Virus record (IMG/VR): IMGVR_UViG_3300036832_000548
Coordinates: 1-64,000 of that record
DNA length: 64,000 nucleotides
Source: a virus
Direction: 5' to 3' (one strand)
Each line of letters starts with the position of its first letter. Within the stretch, counting starts at the first letter, position 1. Below are positions 56,539 through 64,000 of this stretch, in pieces. A program made the translations under genes and the position numbers. A model generated the notes under the pieces. The model saw only the letters and a list, made by a program, of their open reading frames with translations, made no database searches and was not told where the DNA came from.

Positions 56539-56958
56539 TTGCGCGCTTACCTGATCGACCCTGCCCTGCATCGGATCTCGGACATCGAGCTTAACGACCG
56601 GGACATTGTCGGGGATATGCACCGGATAATTGGTGCGGTGACGCTCGACAAATTAAAGATTAGTGACGCCGGCGACCGCATGTGGTGCGATGACGGCGTG
56701 CTCGCTCGAGGTGTTCCCTGTTTCGCATTCAAGCTAAGGGGCAACGGACCCTTCGGCGGCAAGTGCATCATCATCGGACATGACAGACAGGGCGACGAGC
56801 GCGCTCCAGTCGTTCCGCTGGAAATGATTGAGAACGACGTTGATTGGCTCGATGAAATCGTCCCGGAAATCGTCTGGCTCCAAGAGCCCGCAACGGTCTT
56901 CGGGAAAGAGGGCACCCGGTTCCACAGCGTCGTCACCTACTCGCGCAAAAAAACCTAA
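56539..56958 (+). CDS. DUF3846-like phage protein
   Basis: 139 residues, TTG start at 56539 after CTGGAGG. The pattern MRAYLIDPALHRISDIELND, then DRMWCDDGVL, then FGGKCIIIGHDRQGDERAP matches small phage proteins of the DUF3846 type. A DNA-metabolism role is often suggested by neighbours but not shown. It begins a plus-strand group of small genes. Confidence 0.6.
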   Translation: MRAYLIDPALHRISDIELNDRDIVGDMHRIIGAVTLDKLKISDAGDRMWCDDGVLARGVPCFAFKLRGNGPFGGKCIIIGHDRQGDERAPVVPLEMIENDVDWLDEIVPEIVWLQEPATVFGKEGTRFHSVVTYSRKKT

Positions 56959-56959
56959 A

Positions 56960-57139
56960 ATGAAGCAGCGTAAGTTGCAGCTCCCGATGGTCGACGGCAG
57001 CTTAGTGGTGTGCGCGCGTTGTACGTTTCGCGCCGCCAGTCATTACATTGTGGAGATGGTTAGCGGCAGTTCAAAATATCGCGTCTTGTGTTGCCAGTGC
57101 TACGAGTGTTCTGAAGGAAAGAAATGCAATCATGTGTAG
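56960..57139 (+). CDS. Small zinc-ribbon protein
   Basis: 59 residues with CARC (near residue 19) and CCQCYECSEGKKC at the end, enough Cys for one or two zinc sites. Starts 2 bases after the previous stop. Unknown partner. Confidence 0.55.
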   Translation: MKQRKLQLPMVDGSLVVCARCTFRAASHYIVEMVSGSSKYRVLCCQCYECSEGKKCNHV

Positions 57140-57198
57140 CTTTTGCGATCAGGTCAGGAACTGGCCGCGCGCCATCGGGCGATGGATGGGAGATCGTT

Positions 57199-57501
57199 AT
57201 GCAAATCCGCAGATTCAGCGACATACCGGAAATCGATTCCGACGAGGGGGCCAAGCAAGCGCAAGCAATCAAGCGGCAAATCAGGCCGCACCTGGCCGGC
57301 CTTCCGTCAGAGGTTCAGGGAGCAATCCTAGCGGACCTTCTGTCCCTTTGGCTGGCGGGCCACATCGTTCCCGGCAACCGGCGCGAGACTGATAGCCTGC
57401 GCTCCGTCTTGCTCAGGCAGCACGTCAAGGCGGTGCGGGAGATGATCCCATCGAGCGAGGCGGAAATTTTGGGGAACCTGCCTGTGGCTGGCAGTGGCTG
57501 A
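57199..57501 (+). CDS. 100-residue rhizobial-type phage hypothetical
   Basis: MQIRRFSDIPEIDSDEGAK, then a helical HLAGLPSEVQGAILADLLSLWLAGH and a second helix RSVLLRQHVKAVREMIP. GGGAGATC before the ATG at 57199. The all-helical pattern is common in alphaproteobacterial prophages; function unknown. The frame extends further upstream to 57124 without a ribosome site. Confidence 0.55.
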   Translation: MQIRRFSDIPEIDSDEGAKQAQAIKRQIRPHLAGLPSEVQGAILADLLSLWLAGHIVPGNRRETDSLRSVLLRQHVKAVREMIPSSEAEILGNLPVAGSG

Positions 57502-57574
57502 CGGTAGCAACGCACGGTTGACAGGTTGCCGCAGGGTGCCAGAGTCCGCGTGTCTGCAAGGGATGGGGGATTTC

Positions 57575-58003
57575 ATGAGACTAGTCACCGGAATGCTTTT
57601 GCTCGCGTGCAGCTCGAGCGCGATGGCGGCTGACCAGTGCATCAGGTCGCTGCCTGATCACCGTCAAGGCCACTGGCACTATCGCTATCAGGATGGTGCC
57701 AAGTGCTGGTACGGGCCGGGAGCGGAGTCGATTCGACTCTCGCGCCGGGAGGATCGTGAGCAGCTCGAGCCGCGTAGGCACCGCGAGCCTGAGCGGACGG
57801 CACCGCCTACACCGGTCGCCAGCATTGCACAATATATAGAAGAAGAGCCTGACCAGCCGCTCGATCCAACGGTGAAGCGCGTGCGCGTGGAACCGTTTCG
57901 GATGCCGCTCAGCTCAAGCCGGCGAATCCAGCAAACTTTTGAGCAGCTCGTTGACGCTTGCCAGTTAAGCATCGAGGCGTGCGAGCGATTTGTCGGTCGC
58001 TGA
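57575..58003 (+). CDS. Secreted Cys-rich protein
   Basis: 142 residues. Signal peptide MRLVTGMLLLACSSSAMAA, then CIRSLPDHRQGHWHYRYQDGAKCWY, a pattern of small periplasmic rhizobial proteins, a charged Pro-rich middle and a helical end with two Cys (ACQLSIEACERF). Ribosome site GGGGGA before 57575; an ATG at 57563 is possible. Periplasmic cargo of the prophage. Confidence 0.6.
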   Translation: MRLVTGMLLLACSSSAMAADQCIRSLPDHRQGHWHYRYQDGAKCWYGPGAESIRLSRREDREQLEPRRHREPERTAPPTPVASIAQYIEEEPDQPLDPTVKRVRVEPFRMPLSSSRRIQQTFEQLVDACQLSIEACERFVGR

Positions 58004-58343
58004 TATGTCTATATCCAATGATAGGGCAACTGGGAGTTGACGATTCTCGCGTTAGCGTCAGGGTGGGGACGGTGGGACAGTTGCGTTGCTAGTGCGCTCT
58101 TGCCCTGCCTGCGGCGGGCGACCTGGGGCCTCGGGTAAGCCCGCCGTATCATTCTTTTGTCTTAACCCCATAGCTCCCGGTTCAATTGCGGAAGCATCGC
58201 CTTCCATCCACAGCATTTTTTGTCCGCAACAAAAGGTTGACCCTTATACCTTTCGATATACGGACAACGCCGTAGTTTTGCGCATAGAGTTGCCTCGATG
58301 GGATTCCACGGGGAGGGCGACCCCTCCAGAAAGAAGGAACTGA
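58004..58343. other. 340-base gap before the PEP-CTERM pair
   Basis: No convincing gene. It carries a weak TTGACC element at 58237-58242 with TATACG 14 bases later (too close for sigma-70), a G-rich stretch near 58065-58080, and AAAGAAGG just before the next start. Upstream regulatory sequence of the PEP-CTERM genes is expected here but could not be defined. Confidence 0.4.
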
Positions 58344-59051
58344 ATGAAGACTCTATTACTAGGTGCAGCCGCGCTTGCCGCGTTAGCGTTCGTGACGCCC
58401 GCAAGCGCGCAAAGCGAAAGCGTGACTATCGACCTGACTAACATCAACCTTCCCGGTACTACGTTCTCGGTCTCCGGTAGCGTGACTCAGAATGGTACGG
58501 GCGGCCTCAATGTCAGTTTGGTCACTGACGGGTTCAACACGCCGGACCTATTCTTCCACGGTTCGACGGGTCATCCGACGTTGGGCTTCGATCTGGGTGG
58601 CCTCGTTGCCGGTCTTGGTATCGTCAATGGCGATATCTCGATTGCCAACGCGACCTTCTTCGACCCGACCCACAACGTGACGACGACCGCCGTTCTCGGC
58701 ATCGGCAGTCAGCAATACGATGGGTTCGGCAATTTCACGTTCAACCTCACTTGCGGTCTTGCCTGCCAAGCGTCGACCACGGACGTGACGACGTTGAACT
58801 TCACCATCAAGGACAGCGACGGCAGCTTGCTGTTGGCGAACCTCGTCAACAACGGTAACGGCAATCTGTTCGGTCTGGACGTTTGGACTGATCAGGGCGG
58901 CGCAGGTGGCAACACCGTCGCCACTGGCTTCGCAGCCGTGCAACTCGCTGCGGCGGTTCCAGAACCCGCGACATGGGGCATGATGCTGCTCGGCTTCATT
59001 GGCCTCGCGGCTGCGTTTCGCACACGTCGCCGGATAGCTGGCTTCGCCTAA
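58344..59051 (+). CDS. PEP-CTERM sorted protein 1
   Basis: 235 residues. Sec signal (MKTLLLGAAALAALAFVTPASA), a beta-rich Thr/Gly/Asn-rich mature domain, and a C-terminal sorting signal VPEPATWGMMLLGFIGL followed by RTRRR: the PEP motif, a transmembrane span and a basic cluster. Such proteins are processed by an exosortase and displayed or secreted with exopolysaccharide; the exosortase must be supplied by the host. AAAGAAGGAA before the ATG. Tandem with a second member; cargo of the prophage. Confidence 0.88.
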   Translation: MKTLLLGAAALAALAFVTPASAQSESVTIDLTNINLPGTTFSVSGSVTQNGTGGLNVSLVTDGFNTPDLFFHGSTGHPTLGFDLGGLVAGLGIVNGDISIANATFFDPTHNVTTTAVLGIGSQQYDGFGNFTFNLTCGLACQASTTDVTTLNFTIKDSDGSLLLANLVNNGNGNLFGLDVWTDQGGAGGNTVATGFAAVQLAAAVPEPATWGMMLLGFIGLAAAFRTRRRIAGFA

Positions 59052-59121
59052 TAAGAAACGGGCATCGATATCGGGACGGGCGCACGCGCCCCTCCAGCTT
59101 CCCTCCACTTAATCGGGTGAC

Positions 59122-59772
59122 ATGATGAAGAAAATCTTACTTGCTAGCGTGTTTGCTTTGGCGGTCGGACCCGCCCTCGCAGACTCGATCCAACTGACGG
59201 CAACCGCCGATGGCGGCGTTCCTATTGTTATCAATAGCGCCGATGGTTCGCTCACTGTGACGAACCAAGCATTCGGTGTGTTCAACTTGAACAGTCTGTC
59301 GATCAACAGTCAGACGTTCCTTGCGCCTCCGGGCGTGTTATCGTCCAACACGTTGGACGTTGATCAAGCCACGACCGGCACTCACACGCTGGCCCTCGAC
59401 ATCATTGCATCTGGTCTCTCTGGGCCGAATGCAGTTGAGAACTTTCTGTCGAGCTTCAGCGTGAGCGGCCAAACGGCAGGATGGTCAGTGATCGAGCGAA
59501 CAACGATCAACGGCAATCCGTTGGCGACCACTCCCTTGTTTACTGGCGTTAGCGACTCGGCGTTCAGCAACAATCTCGCGTTTGCTGGCACGCTGTTCAC
59601 CGCCGACGAGCACTATCTGATCACCAGCGTGGGCCAAGGCAGTTTCAACGGCGGCATCGACATCGCCGTTGGCGTTCCTGAGCCTGCGACTTGGGGTATG
59701 ATGTTGCTAGGCTTCGTCGGCTTGGCTGCAGCGTTCCGCACACGTCGGCGGATGAGCCACGGCATCGCGTAG
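59122..59772 (+). CDS. PEP-CTERM sorted protein 2
   Basis: 216 residues. Signal MMKKILLASVFALAVGPALA and a C-terminus VPEPATWGMMLLGFVGL plus RTRRR that is nearly identical to protein 1, although the mature domains differ. Probably arose by duplication of the sorting tail or exchange of the domain. Seventy bases separate the pair, so they are likely co-transcribed. Confidence 0.88.
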   Translation: MMKKILLASVFALAVGPALADSIQLTATADGGVPIVINSADGSLTVTNQAFGVFNLNSLSINSQTFLAPPGVLSSNTLDVDQATTGTHTLALDIIASGLSGPNAVENFLSSFSVSGQTAGWSVIERTTINGNPLATTPLFTGVSDSAFSNNLAFAGTLFTADEHYLITSVGQGSFNGGIDIAVGVPEPATWGMMLLGFVGLAAAFRTRRRMSHGIA

Positions 59773-59843
59773 GCTTTAGTAACTTTCACTACGCGACACC
59801 TCGCCGGGAGCCCACCGCTCCCGGCATTTTTATGAGGCCCGCA

Positions 59844-60191
59844 ATGTTATGGACTTACTCTCTGATCTTCTGCGCGGTCGTGGGCGCGCTCATCATCTGG
59901 AAAATGTTTCAAGGCGAGAAGCGCATCGAGCTTCCGCGCTCGACGGGAACACCGCGATCGAACGAAGCTGGCAGCATCCTCTCCCGCAACGAGTGTCCGG
60001 TCTGCCGACAGGCAGGCGCGGATTTCTACTATGGCCCAGTCAATCCTGAGTTCCGCGTGCTGTATTGTGCAAACCCGGAGTGCCGCACGACCTTCAAGGT
60101 CGAGAACTACGGCGGCGGTCGCGTCTATGCGGACATCGATGACGATGAAGCGCCAGCGTACCTGTACGGGCTGACTAAGCGGCGGTCCTAG
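59844..60191 (+). CDS. Membrane-anchored zinc-ribbon protein
   Basis: 115 residues: an N-terminal span (WTYSLIFCAVVGALIIWKMF), a charged linker, then NECPVCRQAGADFYYGPVNP (CxxC) and YCANPECRTTFKVENYG (CxxxxC), a zinc ribbon resembling those of rhizobial phage and chromosome small proteins. GAGGCC before the ATG at 59844. Could be a membrane sensor; unknown. Confidence 0.6.
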   Translation: MLWTYSLIFCAVVGALIIWKMFQGEKRIELPRSTGTPRSNEAGSILSRNECPVCRQAGADFYYGPVNPEFRVLYCANPECRTTFKVENYGGGRVYADIDDDEAPAYLYGLTKRRS

Positions 60192-60198
60192 CTCGCCT

Positions 60199-60232
60199 CA
60201 GCCAGCCCGTGCCTTGGGGACCGGGCTGGCTG
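60199..60232 (+). terminator. GC-rich hairpin after zinc-ribbon gene
   Basis: CAGCCAGCCCG (60199-60209) pairs with CGGGCTGGCTG (60222-60232), 12-base loop, followed by CTTCTGG. Terminator-like without a long T-run. Confidence 0.5.
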
Positions 60233-60420
60233 CTTCTGGGGCGGGCATTCGTCATGGGGTGGGGGTGGATATGACGCCTGCTGCTTCCATCAAGCCGCAG
60301 GACTCAAGGGGGGCGAGATTCCTGCGACCGCGAACAGTGTAACACGGATTCGCGCTGTTCCAACCACAGGTTGACATTCGCACACGAAAATTCCACCCTG
60401 ACAATCGAGGCTAATCCCCC

Positions 60421-61410
60421 ATGAGCGATTCTGCTGTCGAGAAGGCAATCACGAACTGCCGCGCAGGTGTTGAGCAAGCCGCGACCGGCACGCGCGCCAT
60501 TGAGAAGGCGCACGCTGACCTCAAGCCCATAGTGTTCCGCAGCCAGCCCGTGGGCCTCGCGATCGCCATGGGCGACTTGGAGCGTCAGCGCAACACGACG
60601 ATCCGCGGCATGCTGCTGGCCAATGCCAAGGAGGCTGTCAGGCTTGACCGCCGCCCCGCTGCTGGCTTGGCCTTCTGCCAACTCCGTGAGACCTTTGAGC
60701 GGCCCAGCGAGTGGCTGGCGTTTCTGCAGATGAACCTTGCTCCGCTACAGCTCACCAAGGTCGAGGCCCTGATGGGCGAGGTCCGGTTCCGGGGTGCGCT
60801 GATGACCTGCTCGCATCCGGGGTGTGACTGCACGGTCAAGGCACCCTGCTCCCACGGCAAGCCTTATATCGTTGACGGGTCGTGGCCTGACGATACCGCC
60901 GTTGTGCCTGCAGCGCTTGTGACGACCGCCGCCATGGATCGCGCCCTTGAGGCCATCAAGGCTGACCGGAATAAGAGTAACCGTTTGATCGCACGAGAGA
61001 TCGGCGCTTCTGAGTTCCTTGTCCGCAAGGCCCGCAAGGCAATCGCACCCGCAATCGCAGTTGCAGACGAGACGGCCCGCATCGGGCAGGACGGTCGCGC
61101 TCGCCGCGCGCCCAAGCGCGGTCAGGGTTGGCAGGTCTTGCCCCCGGAAGGCCAAGGGGAATGCGATTACAATCCTGAATTTGAGCCAGCGTTCGACGGC
61201 ATGTCTGACGCTGAGCTTCGCCAGCAGGCCCACAAGGCGCAGATGGCTGAGGCTGAGCGTCTGGGGCAGGAAGGTGCTTTTTTGCGCGCCGGCACCAAGA
61301 AAGGCGAGATCAACCGGGCGCGCCTGAAGGAGGTGCGGCGGGCGATCAGGTCATTGAAGACGTACTACGACAGGCTGCTCGAAATCGGAGAGATAAAGAA
61401 AGGGTCGTAA
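60421..61410 (+). CDS. Putative DNA-binding phage protein with Cys motif and HTH
   Basis: 329 residues. Residues 1-125 are helical. A Cys cluster (CSHPGCDCTVKAPCSHGK, about 121-138) may bind zinc. Residues about 165-205 form an HTH (ALEAIKADRNKSNRLIAREI, then FLVRKARKAI) as in ParB/KorB-like or excision regulators. The C-terminal part is a charged coiled coil. Starts 189 bases after the hairpin. A role in replication control or packaging recognition is possible but not shown. Confidence 0.6.
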   Translation: MSDSAVEKAITNCRAGVEQAATGTRAIEKAHADLKPIVFRSQPVGLAIAMGDLERQRNTTIRGMLLANAKEAVRLDRRPAAGLAFCQLRETFERPSEWLAFLQMNLAPLQLTKVEALMGEVRFRGALMTCSHPGCDCTVKAPCSHGKPYIVDGSWPDDTAVVPAALVTTAAMDRALEAIKADRNKSNRLIAREIGASEFLVRKARKAIAPAIAVADETARIGQDGRARRAPKRGQGWQVLPPEGQGECDYNPEFEPAFDGMSDAELRQQAHKAQMAEAERLGQEGAFLRAGTKKGEINRARLKEVRRAIRSLKTYYDRLLEIGEIKKGS

Positions 61411-61427
61411 CCAGAGAGGAGGCGCCG

Positions 61428-62003
61428 ATGGCGCGACAAAAGTACAAGAAGCTCTACACGGCTGACGATTGCTCGACGCACGTCTGGGCGCTCGTCAAAG
61501 ACGCGCGGGAGAACGTCGAGTTCACGCTCAAGCTCGACGCCGCGTTCATCCAGGACTCGCGGCGCGGCGTGCCGTGGAAATGCCTGCTGGCCAACGGCAC
61601 GGCTGCTATCGCCCATAGCGGTCACAATCCGTTCAGCCATCCGGTCAAGTTCGTTTACGTCGAGGGGTCGCACCTCTACGTCCTGACCCGCGTGTCAGGC
61701 CGCAACCGGCGTGAGTATCCGCTGGCCATGCGATATCGCCACAATTTCACAAAGACCTTGCGGCAATTCGACAACATGACCAAGGCCCAGTTTGTGGAGC
61801 TGTTTGGCGATGCGGGTGTACAGATCAGGCTGAAGCCACCCATCCGCCATCAGCGCAGTGCGGAGCAGACTGAGAGCCGCCAGCAGCCCGCGCGTGCGCC
61901 CTCGACTGAGCGCAGGCTGGTTGGGGCCATGCGGCGCGCCCGTGACGCGGGCCTGCTCAACCTTGAGCACCTTGGCGGGCCTAGCCCTGCCACGGCGGCC
62001 TGA
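61428..62003 (+). CDS. 191-residue phage hypothetical
   Basis: Basic protein (MARQKYKKLYTADDCSTHVW), with a beta-rich middle (VPWKCLLANGTAAIAHSG; KFVYVEGSHLYVLTRVSG) and a Lys/Arg-rich end with RRLVGAMRRARDAGLLNLEHL. GGAGGCGCC precedes the ATG. Not recognised; next to the putative DNA-binding gene and followed by a strong terminator, so probably the end of that transcript. Confidence 0.6.
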   Translation: MARQKYKKLYTADDCSTHVWALVKDARENVEFTLKLDAAFIQDSRRGVPWKCLLANGTAAIAHSGHNPFSHPVKFVYVEGSHLYVLTRVSGRNRREYPLAMRYRHNFTKTLRQFDNMTKAQFVELFGDAGVQIRLKPPIRHQRSAEQTESRQQPARAPSTERRLVGAMRRARDAGLLNLEHLGGPSPATAA

Positions 62004-62036
62004 CGACCCTCTCCCGGAGGGGAGGTGCGGCGGTGA

Positions 62037-62067
62037 ACCGGGTGCCCGAAAGGGTGCCCGGTTTTTT
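62037..62067 (+). terminator. Strong intrinsic terminator
   Basis: ACCGGGTGCCC (62037-62047) and GGGTGCCCGGT (62052-62062) form an 11-bp stem with two G-U pairs and a GAAA loop, followed by five T. Ends the gene pair 60421-62003. Confidence 0.92.
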
Positions 62068-62533
62068 ATGGGGAGAGAGACGTATCGTCTCGGCCAAGGC
62101 GCTCTTGATACCCATGTCCCGGATGCCGAGACGGGCCGCCATCGGCCACAAGGGGAATGATGCCCACCTGCTTGATGCCGGTGGCGGCCACCTAAAAGAA
62201 CGAGCCGACCTCCGGGGCGTTAAGAGGCCGGCTCGTCCTGCTTGGTAACCCGGCTGGTCGAGGGCTGGGCAACCGCGGGGATCATCGCACCGGCGCGGCT
62301 GTGTTGTCTAGGCCTATCCCTGCCGTTGCCGGCCCATCCACAAGAAACAAACGTAGACCCGACATTTGGCCCGACAGAAACTGGAAAGGTTGGTGTATTC
62401 AAGGTGTTGAAGCACCCTATAAGGGCGAAATAGACCATCAATCGCTGCCCATCGCTGCCAAAAGCATTGTGATTGCAATGGGACTTATTATCTGGTCTGA
62501 TGTCAGCAACCACCGACCCGACAAGGACCAGAC
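62068..62533. other. 466-base gap before integrase
   Basis: No convincing gene. It holds a hairpin at 62201-62235 (one mismatch) that on the minus strand would be followed by TTCTTTTAGG, i.e. a terminator for a minus transcript. An attachment site adjacent to the integrase would be expected here or beyond 63727, but none can be proved without the host junction. Confidence 0.4.
62201..62235 (-). terminator. Possible minus-strand terminator hairpin
   Basis: CGAGCCGACCTC (62201-62212) pairs with GAGGCCGGCTCG (62224-62235) with one A-C mismatch. On the minus strand it is followed by TTCTTTTAGG. A doubtful minus-strand frame ends in its loop. Confidence 0.4.
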
Positions 62534-63727
62534 ATGGATAAGATCGATACCAAGGGCGCCCGCGAGAAGCTCCCCGCACGCGGGCGCGCATACTTCCTAA
62601 ACACTGTCGCCAGTGGCATCACGCTGGGCTATCGCCGCCTGCCGGCTGGCCCTGGCTCCTGGCTCATTCGTAAGGCCGACGGCAAGGGCGGGGCCGTCCT
62701 CGTCACCTTCGCCAAGGCGGACGACCTGGTGCCAGCCGACGGCAAAACCATCCTCGACTTTGATCAAGCCCTCTTGCGAGCCCGCGAGGTTGCGGTCGAC
62801 CTCATGAGCGACGTTGGCCCGCTGTCTATCGACAGGGCACTCACCGACTTTGCCAACGATCTGGCTGGCCGCGATTCGAACCCCGATAATGCCCGCCGCG
62901 TTCGCAAGCATTTGTCCTCGACTATGCTTGCCAAGCCCGTGGGCGCGCTCACCGCGCGCGAGCTTAAGCGATGGCGTGACGATCTCCTGAAGAAGATGAC
63001 GCGGCCGACGGCCGTACGAACAATCAAGATGTTCCGCGCCGCGCTTAATCTCGCTGCCGATCTCGATAGCAAAATCACCAACCGCAATGACTGGCGGATC
63101 GGCCTTAAGACGCGAGACGACTATCGGCCGGTTGATCGGGTACTTGAGGATGATCAGGTGCTACAGCTGATCGACGCGGCCTATGCGTTCGACTATCAGT
63201 ACGGCTTGCTGCTTGAGGTGTTGGCGTTCACCGGAACGCGCACCAAGCAGGCGACGCGCCTGATGGTCAGCGATCTTGATATCGCTGACAAGGACAAGCC
63301 GCGCCTGATGATGCCCGTGAGCCGCAAAGGCAAGTATCGCAAGACCGAGGTCAATCGGTCGATCCCGATTCCTGTCGATCTCGCTGGCAGGCTGCGTGCA
63401 GCTGCTGGCACTCGGCCGCGCAATACAGCGTTACTAGTCGACGGCAAGGGCAACCCGTGGAAACCGGCCGGCAACGAGATACGCAGGATGTGGAAGCGCG
63501 TCGCCGAGCAAGGCGGAATCAAAGAAACCATGTACGCCCTGCGGCACTCGTTCATCACGCGCAGTCTTAAGGCTGGCATTCCGCCAAGCGTGCTGGCGAA
63601 CAGCGTCGACACATCGGTGGCAATGATCGAGAAAACCTATGGGCGCTTCGTCGCCAATCATGCGGACGACATCATGCGTCGTGCCCTGCTGCCATCAAGC
63701 AAGAGGATCCTTCGGATTGTGCCGTAG
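62534..63727 (+). CDS. int: Tyrosine-type phage integrase
   Basis: 397 residues. An N-terminal arm domain (YFLNTVASGITLGYRR, LPAGPGSWLIRKADG) is followed by a SAM-like core-binding domain (residues 95-190). The catalytic domain has the first Arg in FTGTRTKQATRL (near 235), the H-x-x-R box in ALRHSFITR (336-343) and the nucleophile Tyr in EKTYGRF (near 369). This enzyme inserts and excises the prophage at att sites. The ATG at 62534 has no strong ribosome site. It overlaps the minus-strand HTH gene by 33 bases at its 3' end. Confidence 0.95.
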   Translation: MDKIDTKGAREKLPARGRAYFLNTVASGITLGYRRLPAGPGSWLIRKADGKGGAVLVTFAKADDLVPADGKTILDFDQALLRAREVAVDLMSDVGPLSIDRALTDFANDLAGRDSNPDNARRVRKHLSSTMLAKPVGALTARELKRWRDDLLKKMTRPTAVRTIKMFRAALNLAADLDSKITNRNDWRIGLKTRDDYRPVDRVLEDDQVLQLIDAAYAFDYQYGLLLEVLAFTGTRTKQATRLMVSDLDIADKDKPRLMMPVSRKGKYRKTEVNRSIPIPVDLAGRLRAAAGTRPRNTALLVDGKGNPWKPAGNEIRRMWKRVAEQGGIKETMYALRHSFITRSLKAGIPPSVLANSVDTSVAMIEKTYGRFVANHADDIMRRALLPSSKRILRIVP

Positions 63728-63925
63728 CCGCTCAATGCGGCGGGCCCACTCCGCGTCGGCCTCGCGTGTAATGCTGATCTTCCCGCCTCGCGACAGTTGC
63801 ACAATAGCTGGCGCGAGGCCTTTCTTTTGTAACTTCGTGAACCGGGTGCGCGAGACACGCCGCTTCACCAGCCATTCGGCCAATGTGTAGTCGCGGTCAG
63901 CCGCGATGGCCTCTTTTTTTGGCAC
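63695..63925 (-). CDS. Excisionase/AlpA-like small HTH protein
   Basis: 76 residues with a GTG start preceded by AAAGGACGG. YTLAEWLVKRRVSRTRFTKL is a helix-turn-helix, followed by ISITREADAEWARRIERLR as the wing and second helix, the pattern of MerR-like excisionases and small phage regulators. Convergent with the integrase. It could control excision direction or be an early-region regulator. Confidence 0.65.
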   Translation of the reverse strand: MPKKEAIAADRDYTLAEWLVKRRVSRTRFTKLQKKGLAPAIVQLSRGGKISITREADAEWARRIERLRHNPKDPLA

Positions 63926-64000
63926 GTTTCCGTCCTTTCCGCTTGATTCTCGCTTGTCTCAATCTCGTCGCGTAGCCGCCCATCATCTCATCGTTGATGC
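63897..64000 (-). CDS. Partial basic protein at window edge
   Basis: Minus-strand frame entering from the right edge, ending in a very Arg/Lys-rich tail (RLRQARIKRKGRKRAKKRG). Overlaps the start of the excisionase-like gene by 29 bases, as in a coupled operon. Only the last 33 residues are visible, so no function can be given. Confidence 0.35.
   Translation of the reverse strand, partial: INDEMMGGYATRLRQARIKRKGRKRAKKRGHRG

Noticed and set aside
57132-57392. 86-codon frame starting MCSFCDQ
   Set aside because: Largely overlaps the better supported gene at 57199, and its later half is low-complexity out-of-frame sequence.
58060-58100. Sigma-54 promoter before the PEP-CTERM genes
   Set aside because: GG and GC elements are present, but the spacing or surrounding consensus bases do not fit TGGCAC-N5-TTGC well.
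62068-62533. Integration attachment site or tRNA beside the integrase
   Set aside because: No tRNA cloverleaf and no repeated core could be identified inside the window; both prophage ends would be needed.
62220-62591. Minus-strand frame ending in a terminator-like hairpin before integrase
   Set aside because: Its start lies inside the integrase gene, composition is not protein-like and no family is seen. The hairpin is kept as a separate doubtful feature.

Overview
The window is almost entirely one temperate, contractile-tailed phage genome, most likely a prophage of an alphaproteobacterium. The host guess (Bradyrhizobium/Rhodopseudomonas-like Hyphomicrobiales) is an inference. It rests on the high G+C, the style of the accessory genes (PEP-CTERM anchors with the PEPATWGMMLLGF signature, RSFYDxQGxFxGSS repeat proteins) and the frequent GTG/TTG starts. 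No ordinary chromosomal gene, rRNA, tRNA or CRISPR array was recognised.

Layout from left to right. (1) Head module, 63-15402: large terminase; a small P-loop kinase-like protein; a free-standing HK97-type capsid paralogue; a TPR/glycosyltransferase-9-like protein; a methyltransferase; two HNH-AP2 homing endonucleases on the minus strand; a GNAT-like protein; a prohead protease fused to a second capsid protein; portal; a collagen-like protein; connector and tail-completion genes. (2) Mu-like contractile tail, 15412-36958: gp38-like protein, sheath, tube, frameshifted tail-assembly chaperone, three tandem tape-measure paralogues (one with an M23 peptidase domain, one with a lambda-R-like transglycosylase domain), a gpN-type protein split into two genes, gpP-like hub, gp45-like spike, gp46, gp47 and gp48. 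(3) An antisense cassette of 13 small genes (18089-21592) sits between tube and chaperone, with its own promoter overlapped by two palindromes. (4) Fibre/adhesin region, 36955-52110: duplicated fibre plus partner modules, collagen-like fibre, two secreted-looking glycine/alanine-rich proteins, an HNH gene, and a 928-residue protein made of 36 copies of a 21-residue repeat. (5) Lysis and small-gene region, 52107-58003: amidase endolysin with an RlpA-like C-terminus, a Pro/Gly-rich protein, tiny membrane proteins and a five-gene overlapping minus-strand operon. (6) Cargo, 58344-60191: two tandem PEP-CTERM proteins and a membrane/zinc-ribbon protein. (7) Right end, 60421-64000: a putative DNA-binding protein, an unknown, a tyrosine integrase and a minus-strand excisionase-like HTH.

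How it fits together: the tail genes follow the phage Mu order (gp38-L-M-41-TMP-N-P-45-46-47-48), while the head is HK97-type with protease/capsid placed before portal. Replication genes and a CI-type lysogeny repressor are not visible; the integrase and the minus-strand HTH suggest that an early region continues to the right. The points most worth following are the duplicated capsid genes flanking glycan/methyl-modifying enzymes, the three tape measures with different wall-degrading domains, the shared C-terminal DPSGGxxGFSPG tag, the 21-residue repeat whose single units also end two head/tail proteins, and the operator-controlled antisense cassette.
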